DNA from: Phenylobacterium sp. CCH9-H3
Lineage (GTDB): Bacteria; Pseudomonadota; Alphaproteobacteria; Caulobacterales; Caulobacteraceae
Assembly (NCBI RefSeq): GCF_001557235.1
Contig: NZ_LSJI01000111.1
Span: forward strand, 1-46,295
Reading direction: 5' to 3'
Length of the DNA stretch: 46,295 nt
The position numbers were made by a program, and so were the translations under genes. The notes below the pieces were generated by a model. It was not told the DNA's origin. It saw only the letters and a program-made list of their open reading frames with translations, and searched no databases. Shown here in pieces: positions 8,164-18,579 of this stretch; the first letter of the stretch is position 1; every line of letters starts with the position of its first letter.

Positions 8164-8205
8164 GCCTTCGGAGGGCAACGCTCTATCCAGCTGAGCTACG
8201 GGTGC
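8164..8205 (-). pseudogene. 5' part of a chromosomal tRNA-Arg(CCG), truncated in the anticodon stem
   Basis: On the minus strand this matches tRNA positions 1-41: acceptor 5' strand GCACCCG, D arm, anticodon stem TTGCC, loop CTCCGAA and the first bases GGC of the 3' stem strand. Homology then stops abruptly at TGATGTC. The 3' half is absent from the window. It is inferred to be the original chromosomal tRNA-Arg interrupted when the island entered, with its promoter probably still upstream at 8206 and beyond. Confidence 0.75.
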
Positions 8206-8357
8206 GTCTTCAGCGGAGGGTGTCTCTAGCCGAAAGGGCGCGCCGCCGCAAACCGCTCGCGTCGGATTTCAGCGGGGCAATTCGCCCGGGGCCCGCCAGG
8301 AGTAGCTTCCGCTTCCAGAACGCGATCGAATGATCGGTATGTTTTGGGGGGAAACAC

Positions 8358-10262
8358 ATGGGCGTCTGGAAGCCTTTCGCGAGCCTGGGCGCCCTGACGG
8401 TCGCCACCGTCCTGTCAGGCGTTGGCATCGCAAACTTCGCTGAGGCGCAGGCCACCGATGCCGTCGAGCATCCCGGCAAGACGGTCTACGATCAGTTCTG
8501 CGCCGGTTGCCACAACGCGCCTGAGGCGGACAGCCGGGCCGCAACCGTCGCCTCGCTGCGCAAGATGAGCGCCCAGACCCTGACCGCGGCCCTGACCACC
8601 GGGGTCATGAAACCGATCGGCGACGGCCTGGACCGCCGGCAGATCCGCGACGTGGTGAGCTACCTGGCCGCGCCCGAGGGGCCGCAGGGGACTGGGTGGA
8701 TCGACGACAACCGCTGCCCCGCCGACCGCCAGGCTGTGAACCTGACCGCGCGACCCGCGCAGGTGGGCTTCGGCGTCGACACGGACAACACCCGCCGGAT
8801 GAGCGCGGCCCAGGCGGGGCTCACCACACGTGACCTCGCCAAGCTGGAAGTGGCCTGGTCCTTCGTCATGCCTCGAACCTCGGGCTTGCGCGGCCAGGGC
8901 GTGGTCGTGGGCGACACCCTATTCTACCCCGCGGGGCAGGCGGGTTACGTCGTGGCGCTGGACACTGAGACCGGCTGCGTGAAGTGGGCGACGCCGGGTG
9001 GCGTGCGCGCCAGCCTCGCCTATGGCCGGCTGGGCAAGGACGGGCCCTGGGCCGTGGTCGGCGGGGACGGGTTGGGCCAGCTGATCGCCTTCGAGGCCAA
9101 GACCGGCAAGATCGCCTGGAAGGTCGACCCCAGGCACGACAAGACAGTGCCGCTCTCGGGCTCTCCGATCTTCGCGGGCGACAGGATCGTCGTGCCGATC
9201 TCGGCCATCGACGTGGCCAACTCCATGCGGCCCACCTTCGAATGCTGCAAGGCGCACGGCGCCGTGGCGTTGCTGAACGCCGCCGACGGCAAGGTCCTGT
9301 GGACCTGGCACACCATGCCCGACGCCAAGCCGCTGGGCCGCAAGACCTCTCAAGGGGTGGAGACCTATGGCCCCTCCGGCGCGCCGATCTGGTCCAGCCC
9401 GTCGGTCGATCTGAAGGCCGGCGTCGTCTACGCCTCGACGGGCGAGAACACCTCGCCGCCCGCCACCAACACCAGCGACAGCATCGTGGCCGTCGACCTG
9501 GCGAGCGGGCGGCAGAAGTGGGTGTTCCAGGCCCTGGAGAACGATGTCTGGAACATGTCGTGTCCCATCGGCTCGCCCACGGGCGGACGGCCGCCGGGCC
9601 CGAACTGCTTCTTCGCCGCGGAGGGCAGCGTCCTGCGGGACCACGACTTCGGCGGCGGCCCGGTGATCTGGCGCGGCAAGGGCCGGACCCTGATCTTGGG
9701 CGGGCAGAAGTCGGGCGACGTCTGGGCCCTCGACACCCAGGGCCGGAAGGTGTGGCACACGCAGTTCGGCAAGGGCACAGCGCTGGGCGGCGTCCACTGG
9801 GGCATCGCGGCGGACGAGCGGCGCGTCTACGTCCCCATCGCCGACCCCAACGTGCCGGAGAAGGACAATGCGGCGGGGCTCTACGCCGTGGACGCGACGA
9901 CGGGGAAGGTCGCCTGGTCCTGGAAAGCGACGCCCGACTGCGGGAACGGCCGCCAGGCGCGCGTCCCCAGCTGTGCGGGCAAGTTCGGGATCTCGGCCCC
10001 GCCCCTGGTGATCGACGGGGCGGTGGTGGTCGGCGGGCTGGACGGGCGCGTCTATGTGTTCGAGGCGGCCAGCGGCAAGCTCCTGGCGACGCATGACACG
10101 GCGGTTCCGTTCCAGGGCGTCAACAAGCTCGCCGGCGCGGGGGGATCGATCGACGCCGCCGGACCGTTCGCGGGCGGCGGACTGCTGTTCGTCGGCTCGG
10201 GCTATGCGAGCTTCGGCCAGCAGGCGGGCAACGCGCTGGTGGCGTACCGGCCGAGGAAGTAG
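8358..10262 (+). CDS. Exported quinohaemoprotein: cytochrome c plus PQQ-type beta-propeller, polyvinyl-alcohol dehydrogenase-like
   Basis: A 634-residue protein with a signal peptide (residues 1 to about 31), one c-type haem site (C48AGCH52), and a long propeller region with repeated VVALDTETG / IVAVDLASG / LYAVDATTG-type blades and W-x-W motifs. The order cytochrome then propeller, and the length, resemble polyvinyl alcohol dehydrogenase (cytochrome). That group oxidises secondary alcohols in the periplasm and passes electrons to cytochrome c. The substrate here is unknown. ATG 8358 follows a GGGGGG ribosome binding site. It stands alone between the island and dnaJ and ends before a strong hairpin at 10278. 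Confidence 0.75.
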   Translation: MGVWKPFASLGALTVATVLSGVGIANFAEAQATDAVEHPGKTVYDQFCAGCHNAPEADSRAATVASLRKMSAQTLTAALTTGVMKPIGDGLDRRQIRDVVSYLAAPEGPQGTGWIDDNRCPADRQAVNLTARPAQVGFGVDTDNTRRMSAAQAGLTTRDLAKLEVAWSFVMPRTSGLRGQGVVVGDTLFYPAGQAGYVVALDTETGCVKWATPGGVRASLAYGRLGKDGPWAVVGGDGLGQLIAFEAKTGKIAWKVDPRHDKTVPLSGSPIFAGDRIVVPISAIDVANSMRPTFECCKAHGAVALLNAADGKVLWTWHTMPDAKPLGRKTSQGVETYGPSGAPIWSSPSVDLKAGVVYASTGENTSPPATNTSDSIVAVDLASGRQKWVFQALENDVWNMSCPIGSPTGGRPPGPNCFFAAEGSVLRDHDFGGGPVIWRGKGRTLILGGQKSGDVWALDTQGRKVWHTQFGKGTALGGVHWGIAADERRVYVPIADPNVPEKDNAAGLYAVDATTGKVAWSWKATPDCGNGRQARVPSCAGKFGISAPPLVIDGAVVVGGLDGRVYVFEAASGKLLATHDTAVPFQGVNKLAGAGGSIDAAGPFAGGGLLFVGSGYASFGQQAGNALVAYRPRK

Positions 10263-10277
10263 GCCGCGCCAGAGCCT

Positions 10278-10309
10278 GTCTGGTTCGGATGGAACCATCT
10301 GAACCAGAC
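10278..10309. terminator. Long hairpin downstream of the PQQ dehydrogenase gene
   Basis: A stem of GTCTGGTTC and GAACCAGAC continues through GATGG/CCATC after one unpaired base, with a two-base loop. Only a short A run follows on the plus strand, so it is a strong hairpin but not a textbook U-tract terminator. It lies between convergent genes and could stop transcription from either side. Confidence 0.5.
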
Positions 10310-10316
10310 AAAAAGA

Positions 10317-10384
10317 CTCTAAATCAAAAGCTTAGAGTGCGTCGGGCGGGTTCGCCGGCTTCCACTTAACCCTGACGCGCTCTA
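10317..10384. repeat. Imperfect inverted repeat at the end of dnaJ
   Basis: CTCTAA near 10318 can pair with TTAGAG near 10332. TAGAGTGCGTC (from about 10333) can also pair with GACGCGCTCTA just before the dnaJ stop, with one mismatch. The nested arrangement suggests a mobile palindromic intergenic repeat or a bidirectional transcription end for dnaJ. Confidence 0.45.
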
Positions 10385-11545
10385 CGCCTGGCCGGCGGCC
10401 GCGCTCCAGAACTTCTTGGCCTTGCCGAGGAAGCCGGCGGCCTTGGGATGCTGCTGCTCGCTGCAGATGTCGGCGAGCTCGCGCATCAGCTCCTTCTGGC
10501 GGGGCGTGAGCTTGGTGGGCGTCTCGACGAACAGCTCGACCACAAGGTCGCCGCGCTCGCGCGAGCGAAGCGAGGGCATGCCGCGGCCCTTCACGCGCAC
10601 GGTCTTGCCGGTCTGGGCGCCTTCCGGGACCTTGACCTCGATCTTGCAGGCGCCGTCGCACGTCTCGCCGCCCAGCAGGCAGGGCGCTTCGATCTCGCCG
10701 CCCAGGGCCGCGACGCACATCGGCACCGGCACCGTGCAGAGCAGGTCCAGGCCGTCGCGCTCGAACAGCTCGTGCGGCGCCACCGAGACGAAGATGTAGA
10801 GGTCGCCGCGCGGTCCGCCGCGCTGGCCCGCATCGCCCTCACCGGCGAGCCGGATGCGCGCGCCGTCGTCGACGCCGGCCGGGATGCGAACGGCCAGGGT
10901 CTTCTGCTTGCGTACATGGCCGGCGCCCCGGCAGTCGCTGCAGGGGTCCATGACCATCTGCCCCGAGCCGCCGCAGCGGGGGCAGGCGCGCTCGATGGAG
11001 AAGAAGCCTTGGCTGGCCCGCACGCGGCCCGCGCCGTGGCAGGTAGTGCATTGGGTCGGCGCGGTGCCCGGCTTGGCGCCCGAGCCCTCGCAGGTCTCGC
11101 AGGCCATGGTGATCGGGATGGTGATCTCGACCTCGGAGCCCGCATAGGCCTGCTCGAGGGTGATCTCCAGGTCGTAACGCAGGTCCGAGCCCCGCGCAGG
11201 TCCGCCGCGCTGCCGCTGACCGCCTCGGCCGCCGAACATGTCGCCGAAGACGTCGCCGAACACCTCGTTGAAGATGTCGTGCACGTCGTGGAACTGGCCG
11301 GCGCCGCCGCCGAACCCGCCCTGGCCATTGACGCCGGCATGCCCGAAGCGGTCATAGGCGGCCCGCTTCTGCGGATCGCTGAGGACGGAGTAGGCCTCGT
11401 TGACTTCCTTGAAGCGGCCGGACGCCTCCTCGCAGCCGCCATTGCGGTCGGGATGGTGCTCCATCGCCTGCTTGCGGAAGGCGGCCTTCAGCGCGTTCTC
11501 GTCGCAACCGCGCTCGACGCCCAGGATCTCGTAATAGTCCCGCAT
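10382..11545 (-). CDS. dnaJ: Chaperone DnaJ (Hsp40)
   Basis: A 387-residue protein with all type I DnaJ parts: J domain with HPDRN near residue 35, glycine/phenylalanine-rich linker, and four CxxCxGxG zinc motifs (CETCEGSG, CTTCHGAG, CPRCGGSG, CSDCRGAG). The C-terminal substrate-binding domains follow. It delivers unfolded proteins to DnaK and stimulates its ATPase in the cytosol. The start MRDYYEILGV at 11545 is the conserved J-domain start; the frame extends upstream without family similarity. dnaK lies directly upstream on the same strand, separated by about 200 bp. Confidence 0.95.
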   Translation of the reverse strand: MRDYYEILGVERGCDENALKAAFRKQAMEHHPDRNGGCEEASGRFKEVNEAYSVLSDPQKRAAYDRFGHAGVNGQGGFGGGAGQFHDVHDIFNEVFGDVFGDMFGGRGGQRQRGGPARGSDLRYDLEITLEQAYAGSEVEITIPITMACETCEGSGAKPGTAPTQCTTCHGAGRVRASQGFFSIERACPRCGGSGQMVMDPCSDCRGAGHVRKQKTLAVRIPAGVDDGARIRLAGEGDAGQRGGPRGDLYIFVSVAPHELFERDGLDLLCTVPVPMCVAALGGEIEAPCLLGGETCDGACKIEVKVPEGAQTGKTVRVKGRGMPSLRSRERGDLVVELFVETPTKLTPRQKELMRELADICSEQQHPKAAGFLGKAKKFWSAAAGQA

Positions 11546-11749
11546 GGAAACGTCAGAAGCTCTGAAACTGTTGTGAGTTGAGGTGGGTGGCCCCCCGGCC
11601 GTCTGCAAGGCTTAACACAGCCGAGTGACCGGGGGGTATCCCTTCAAAGATGCAGCGCTTTTCAGCGCCGGCGTCCCGCGAAGGCGGCGGCGACGTCCCC
11701 ATGGCCCGGTGATCGCATTTCACGTTCTCCGAAGCCATGGGGCGCGTTG

Positions 11750-13666
<1,917 letters not shown>

Positions 13667-13873
13667 AGCCTAGGTCTACTCGCTCCTTGCTTGGCGAACG
13701 TCGCGGTGGGGCCTTCTAATGAAGCGCCCGCGGGATTGCGACGCCCCCGGTTCGATTATGTCTCCCGTCCGGTCGCCGTCGTTAGGTTTGCGGCGACCAG
13801 CGTCGAGAGCCGATATGGGGGAAATTGCGGGGCCTGCAAGAGCGAAAGCCCCCAATACGATCAGGGACATGAC

Positions 13874-14356
13874 TCAGCTTTGCCTCCAATGGACGCTGGC
13901 CGCGGCGTAGAGCTCGGCCGGATGCGGCGTCTGGTCGCCCCGTGAAGCGAGGAAGGCGTGCTCCACCACCATGGCCTGCTGCTCGATATTCATCGCCGCG
14001 AACTCCCGGTCGCCCGCAAGGTCGTAGGCATAGGCGGCGGCGCTGTCGCCCGCCTTGATCTTTGCCAAAATCAGCGAGATCCCGTGCTGGGCCTGCCAGA
14101 CGTGGGTCAGCTCGTGCACGAACACCGCCTGCAGCCGAAGCGGAACGTCCGGGGCCGAGAAGTCGGGCGGAAGCGTCGCGGCCGGCCACACCACCAGGCG
14201 GGGGCCTGCGACGAAGGCCCGGTTCCAGAGGGGAACCGCCAGCACGCGGACCCGGCTGCTATCCAGCGCCTCGCCGAACATTTCGGCCGCCAGGGCGCGC
14301 TCGCCAGCGGTGAGGCGGCGCAGGCGGAGCGGTTTCGTACGGCCGGTGCTCATCAT
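13874..14356 (-). CDS. HExxH-containing protein (Vgr-related/DUF4157-like putative metallopeptidase)
   Basis: About 160 residues. A zinc-binding HELTHVWQ motif sits in the middle, preceded by a PLRLQAVFVHE segment; this H-E-x-x-H-x-W-Q signature is that of small DUF4157-like predicted metallopeptidases. There is no signal peptide or membrane helix. ATG 14356 or the adjacent ATG 14353 are both possible starts; the frame runs further upstream to 14398. It is divergent from the dienelactone hydrolase gene at 14428. The substrate is unknown. Confidence 0.6.
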   Translation of the reverse strand: MMSTGRTKPLRLRRLTAGERALAAEMFGEALDSSRVRVLAVPLWNRAFVAGPRLVVWPAATLPPDFSAPDVPLRLQAVFVHELTHVWQAQHGISLILAKIKAGDSAAAYAYDLAGDREFAAMNIEQQAMVVEHAFLASRGDQTPHPAELYAAASVHWRQS

Positions 14357-14427
14357 GCGGTTGACGCGGCGCTGGGCTCTCGGTTCCGTGGCGAGCATCC
14401 CGCAATTCCCCAGCCAAGGACACCACC

Positions 14428-15300
14428 ATGGTCACGCTCACCCGCCCGGACGGCACCCGCCCTGAGGACGTCCACCTGTCCCGCCGCGGCCTGACGCTGG
14501 CGCTCACCGGCGGCTATGCGCTGGCCGCCTGGTCGGCGAACGCCGAGCCGATCAAGACCGACGGCATGGGCCTCGTGCAGAGCATGGTTCAGATCAAGGC
14601 GCCGGACCGCGAGATCCCGGCCTTCATCGCCCGGCCGGCGAAGGCGGGAAAGTTCCCCTGTATCGTTCTGATCTCGGAAATCTTCGGCCTGCACGAGTAC
14701 ATCCGCGACACGGCCCGCCGCCTGGCGAAGCTGGGCTATGCGGTCATCGCGCCGGACTTCTTCGTGCGCGCCGGTGACCCGTCCACCATGACCGACTTCC
14801 CGGCGATCCTGAAGATCGTCGCCACGGCCACGGACGTCCAGGTGACCGGCGACGTGGCCGCCGCGGTGGCCTACCTCAAGGGCCAGCCGTTTGCCGACAC
14901 CTCCCGCATGGGGATCACCGGCTTCTGCTGGGGCGGCTCGGTGGTCTGGGAGACCTGCGCCCGGTCCAGTGACTTCAAGGCCGGGGTCGCGTGGTACGGC
15001 CGCCTGTCGAACGGCATGTCCCAGCCCGACCCCGGCAACAAGAACCCGATCGACCTGGCCGCCGACCTGAAGGCGCCCGTGCTGGGCCTCTATGCCGAAA
15101 AGGACAACGGCATCCCGCTGGCCGACGTGGAGACGATGAAGGCGGCGCTGAAGGCCGCCGTCAACTCGGGCAGCGACATCATCGTCTATCCCGGCGCCCA
15201 GCACGGCTTCCACGCCGACTATCGGCCGTCCTACGGCAAGGAAGCGGCCGAGGACGCCTGGGCCAAGATGCTGGCCTTCTTCAAGAAGAACGGGGTCTGA
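14428..15300 (+). CDS. Dienelactone hydrolase family protein with N-terminal export-like segment
   Basis: A 290-residue alpha/beta hydrolase. The catalytic nucleophile is in GFCWGG (Cys167), the acid in AEKDNG (Asp226) and the base in GAQHGF (His259), the Cys-Asp-His triad of dienelactone hydrolases. Residues 18-40 (SRRGLTLAL, then alanine-rich) look like a Tat-type signal peptide, so the enzyme may act in the periplasm. ATG 14428 follows AAGGA. A second, cytosolic-looking family member lies at 38549. The substrate is not predictable. Confidence 0.8.
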   Translation: MVTLTRPDGTRPEDVHLSRRGLTLALTGGYALAAWSANAEPIKTDGMGLVQSMVQIKAPDREIPAFIARPAKAGKFPCIVLISEIFGLHEYIRDTARRLAKLGYAVIAPDFFVRAGDPSTMTDFPAILKIVATATDVQVTGDVAAAVAYLKGQPFADTSRMGITGFCWGGSVVWETCARSSDFKAGVAWYGRLSNGMSQPDPGNKNPIDLAADLKAPVLGLYAEKDNGIPLADVETMKAALKAAVNSGSDIIVYPGAQHGFHADYRPSYGKEAAEDAWAKMLAFFKKNGV

Positions 15301-15328
15301 GCCGGACGTCCCGATCGAGGAGATACGA

Positions 15329-15748
15329 TCAGAACACCGGCTCTTCGATCTTCGGCGGGGGCGGGGCGGGCGCAGTCTCCGCCTTCTCCGTCGGGGCCGG
15401 GGGCGCGATCACCGGGGCCGACTCCGGGCCCGCCGGCGCGCCCTTCTCGGCCTCGGCCTTGGCGAGGGCGGCCGCCTCCGCCTTGGCCTTCTTCTCTTCC
15501 TCGAGCCTGGCCTGCTCTTCCGGCGTCAATTCCGGCTCTTCCTGGGCCGCGCCGATGATGCGCTCGTCGGTCAGGGGCTTGGCCTCCTGCGCCTCCAGCA
15601 CCTGGCCGGCCTCGCCTGGAACCCGCTCGCCAGGCAGTCGGCTGCGCGCCGGCGCGGTGATGGCTCCCAGCGCAAACGCGCCGAGACACGCGGTCACGAG
15701 TCCGGCGGCGACCACCTGCAGCACGGGACGGGGCATGGACCAGTTCAT
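15329..15748 (-). CDS. Membrane-anchored Ala/Glu/Pro-rich hypothetical protein
   Basis: A 139-residue protein. Residues 10-33 form a likely transmembrane helix or uncleaved signal anchor. A glutamate/lysine/alanine-rich stretch (about 70-105, likely coiled coil or flexible helix) follows, and the end is proline-rich with PAPPPPKIEEPVF. It resembles TonB/TolA-like periplasmic linkers in composition only. It is convergent with the hydrolase gene and divergent from ftsK. No function is assigned. Confidence 0.55.
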   Translation of the reverse strand: MNWSMPRPVLQVVAAGLVTACLGAFALGAITAPARSRLPGERVPGEAGQVLEAQEAKPLTDERIIGAAQEEPELTPEEQARLEEEKKAKAEAAALAKAEAEKGAPAGPESAPVIAPPAPTEKAETAPAPPPPKIEEPVF

Positions 15749-15877
15749 GGCCGCGAACCTAGTGCGCCCGCGCGCCGCACGAAAGGGAGATCGCGCCGTC
15801 CGGACGTCACGGTAAACGCGCGATTAACGGTCCCTGCCGCAAACAGGGGTCAAGTCGAGCTGGGAGACCTTGGGCGC

Positions 15878-18241
15878 ATGGCGCGGGTGGCGCGGAAAAC
15901 CGGTGGCGAGCTTGCGCTTCACATCGCCAGGCTCACCTGGAGCCATCCGGCGACGGCGCGGATGCGGGGCGGCCTGGTCGCGGCGTTCGGCGCGGCCCTC
16001 GCCGCCGCGTTCGCGACCTACAACGCCGCCGACCCCAGCCTGAACGCCGCCGGTCCGACCCAGCCGACCAACGCTCTGGGCGGCGGCGGCGCCGTGCTGG
16101 CCGATATCGGCGTGCAGTCGCTGGGCGTGGCAGCCGGCCTGGCCGCCCTTCTGATCGTCACCTGCGGCCTGGCCCGCGTGGCCGATCCCGAGCCGGACGC
16201 CAGTCGGGCCCGGCTTCGGCTGCGCGCGGCGATCGGGACCCTGGGCGTCCTGGCGCTCGCCGGCGCCCTGTCCTGGGCTCCGACGCCCGCCGCCTGGCCG
16301 CTGGCCAAGGGTCTGGGCGGCTTCTGGGGAGATGGTCTGCTCGGCGGCTTCGCCGGCTTGATCGACTATGCGCGGCTGGCCTTCGCGACCGCCATCGCCG
16401 GGACAGTCCTGACCGCCGCCGGGATCGTCGCGTACGGCTACGGCCTGGGTCTCTCGCGCCTGGACGTCCGCGGGATCGCCGACGGCCTCACCCACGCCCT
16501 GGCGCCCAAGCCGAAGTTGAAGGCGGCGACGCCCGAGCCTGTGGGCGCCGCCAAGGTGGCGCGTCGCAAGAAGGCGGCGCCCACCGAGGACGCCTACGAC
16601 GACGGCCCCGACCTCCCGCCGCTGCCCGTGGCGGCCGCCGGCGACGGACCTGTCCTGCAGGTCAAGGCGCCCAAACCCGCGCCCAAGGAGAGCGTGCGCG
16701 AGCAGAAGGAGGCTCAGGCCACCTTCGCCTTCGCGCAGGACGGCGGCTTCCAGCTGCCCGAACTGTCGATGCTGACCAAGGCGCCCGCCCGCGCCGCCCA
16801 GTACGACGAGGGCGCCCTGCGCCAGAACGCCCAGCTGCTCGAAAGCGTGCTGGCCGAGTTCGGCGTCCGCGGCCAGGTGGACCAGATCCGCCCCGGCCCC
16901 GTGGTCACGCTCTACGAGCTGGTGCCGGCCGCCGGGGTGAAGTCGGCCCGGGTCGTGGCGCTCAGCGACGACATCGCGCGGTCCATGAGTGTCGCCTCGG
17001 CCCGCGTCTCGGTGGTGCCCGGCCGCAACGCCATCGGCATCGAGCTGCCGAACCAGCGGCGCGAGACGGTCTATCTACGCGAACTGCTGGCTGCGCCGGA
17101 GTACGAGCGCGGCGGCCAGTCGCTGCCGGTCGTGCTGGGCGAGACTATCGGCGGCGAGCCCTACATCGCCGACCTGGCCAAGATGCCCCACCTCCTGATC
17201 GCCGGCACCACCGGCTCGGGCAAGTCGGTGGGCGTCAACGCCATGATCCTGTCGATCCTCTATCGCCTGCCGCCCGAGCAGTGCCGGCTGATCATGATCG
17301 ACCCGAAGATGCTGGAGCTCAGCGTCTACGACGGCATCCCGCACCTGCTGGCGCCGGTGGTGACCGATCCCAAGAAGGCCATCGTCGCGCTGAAATGGAC
17401 GGTGCGGGAGATGGAGGACCGCTATCGCCGGATGTCGAAGATCGGCGTCCGCAACGTGGCCTCCTACAATGAGCGGGCCCGGGAAGCCCTGGCCAAGGGC
17501 GAGCATTTCGAGCGGACCGTGCAGACCGGCTTCGACGAGGCCGGCCGCGCCACCTACGAGAGCGAGAAGATCCGGCCCGAGCCGATGCCTTACCTGGTCG
17601 TGATCATCGACGAGGTGGCCGACCTGATGATGGTGGCCGGCAAGGACATCGAGGGCGCCGTCCAGCGGCTGGCCCAGATGGCGCGCGCCGCCGGCATCCA
17701 CCTGATCATGGCCACCCAGCGCCCGTCGGTGGACGTCATCACCGGCACGATCAAGGCCAACTTCCCGACCCGGATCAGCTTCCAGGTCACCTCCAAGATC
17801 GATTCCCGCACCATCCTGGGCGAGCAGGGCGCCGAACAGCTGCTGGGGCAGGGCGACATGCTCTACATGGCCGGCGGCGGCCGCATCACCCGCCTGCACG
17901 GCCCGTTCGTGTCCGACGGCGAGGTCGAGGCGGTGGCCAAGTTCCTGCGCGACCAGGGCACGCCCAGCTACCTCGAAGAGGTCACCGCCGGGGGCGACGA
18001 GGAAGGCGAGGAGGGCGACCTGGGCTTCGGCGGCGGGGACGGGGAGGGTAACGACCTCTACGACCGCGCCGTGGCCGTGGTCACCCGCGACGGCAAGGCG
18101 TCGACCAGCTACATCCAGCGCCGCCTGCAGATCGGCTACAACCGCGCCGCGTCGCTGATCGAGCGCATGGAGCAGGAGGGGGTCGTCGGCCCCGCAAACC
18201 ACGCCGGCAAGCGCGAGATCCTCGTGAGCGCGGCGCCTTAG
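15878..18241 (+). CDS. ftsK: DNA translocase FtsK
   Basis: A 787-residue FtsK/SpoIIIE protein. The N-terminal part (about 20-200) holds several hydrophobic helices that anchor it at the division site. A proline/lysine linker (about 205-280) leads to the motor domain, with Walker A GTTGSGKS near 444-451 and Walker B VVIIDEVADL. The C-terminal gamma winged helix, which recognises polarity sequences, covers about 725-787. It pumps chromosome dimers and termini across the closing septum. The stop overlaps that of the convergent UVR-motif gene by 4 bp. Confidence 0.95.
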   Translation: MARVARKTGGELALHIARLTWSHPATARMRGGLVAAFGAALAAAFATYNAADPSLNAAGPTQPTNALGGGGAVLADIGVQSLGVAAGLAALLIVTCGLARVADPEPDASRARLRLRAAIGTLGVLALAGALSWAPTPAAWPLAKGLGGFWGDGLLGGFAGLIDYARLAFATAIAGTVLTAAGIVAYGYGLGLSRLDVRGIADGLTHALAPKPKLKAATPEPVGAAKVARRKKAAPTEDAYDDGPDLPPLPVAAAGDGPVLQVKAPKPAPKESVREQKEAQATFAFAQDGGFQLPELSMLTKAPARAAQYDEGALRQNAQLLESVLAEFGVRGQVDQIRPGPVVTLYELVPAAGVKSARVVALSDDIARSMSVASARVSVVPGRNAIGIELPNQRRETVYLRELLAAPEYERGGQSLPVVLGETIGGEPYIADLAKMPHLLIAGTTGSGKSVGVNAMILSILYRLPPEQCRLIMIDPKMLELSVYDGIPHLLAPVVTDPKKAIVALKWTVREMEDRYRRMSKIGVRNVASYNERAREALAKGEHFERTVQTGFDEAGRATYESEKIRPEPMPYLVVIIDEVADLMMVAGKDIEGAVQRLAQMARAAGIHLIMATQRPSVDVITGTIKANFPTRISFQVTSKIDSRTILGEQGAEQLLGQGDMLYMAGGGRITRLHGPFVSDGEVEAVAKFLRDQGTPSYLEEVTAGGDEEGEEGDLGFGGGDGEGNDLYDRAVAVVTRDGKASTSYIQRRLQIGYNRAASLIERMEQEGVVGPANHAGKREILVSAAP

Positions 18242-18486
18242 CGCGAACGCCGGCCGCCCGGCTTGTGGCCCTTGGTCATCGGGTCGGGCTTCTTCGGCAA
18301 CGGCTTGTCGGGGGAGGGGACGTAGCGCTCCTGGCTCGAGCCCAGGCCCATGCGGCCCGGCTTCTGCTCGACGAGGTTGGATTCGCCCGAGCGGATGCGG
18401 GCGATGGCGTCGCGCAGCAGCGCGGCGGTCTCGAAGTCGCCGGCCTCGGCGGCCTCGGCCATCCGCCGTTCAAGGTCCTCGATCAT
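18238..18486 (-). CDS. Small UVR-motif protein
   Basis: About 82 residues. The N-terminal half, from IEDLERRMAEAAEAG to FETAALLRDAIARI, is a UVR (UvrB/UvrC interaction) motif. The tail is basic and proline/glycine-rich. UVR motifs mediate protein contacts in nucleotide excision repair and in Clp adaptor proteins; no catalytic domain is present. The start is uncertain: ATG 18486 is used, but an upstream TTG at 18492 has better spacing from the GGAGG ribosome binding site. Its 3' end overlaps ftsK. Confidence 0.65.
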   Translation of the reverse strand: MIEDLERRMAEAAEAGDFETAALLRDAIARIRSGESNLVEQKPGRMGLGSSQERYVPSPDKPLPKKPDPMTKGHKPGGRRSR

Positions 18487-18579
18487 GCCCAAGGAACACC
18501 TCCCGCGGGCAAGGCGTTGCCGCTGGCCCCATTGCCGCCCCGCTGGCGCGATAGGCCTTCGGCACGTTACGGAGCAAGC

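Noticed and set aside
8164..8205. Second functional tRNA-Arg
   Set aside because: The cloverleaf cannot close: the 3' part from the anticodon stem on is missing and is replaced by unrelated sequence.
8919..10298. 459-aa minus-strand frame opposite the PQQ dehydrogenase
   Set aside because: Arg/Ala/Pro-rich antisense shadow caused by high GC; no family motif, and it covers a well-supported gene.
11546..11749. Structured leader or riboswitch between dnaK and dnaJ
   Set aside because: The CCCCCCGG/CCGGGGGG arms are present, but the loop is long and nothing resembles a known riboswitch. It may simply be an intergenic processing hairpin.
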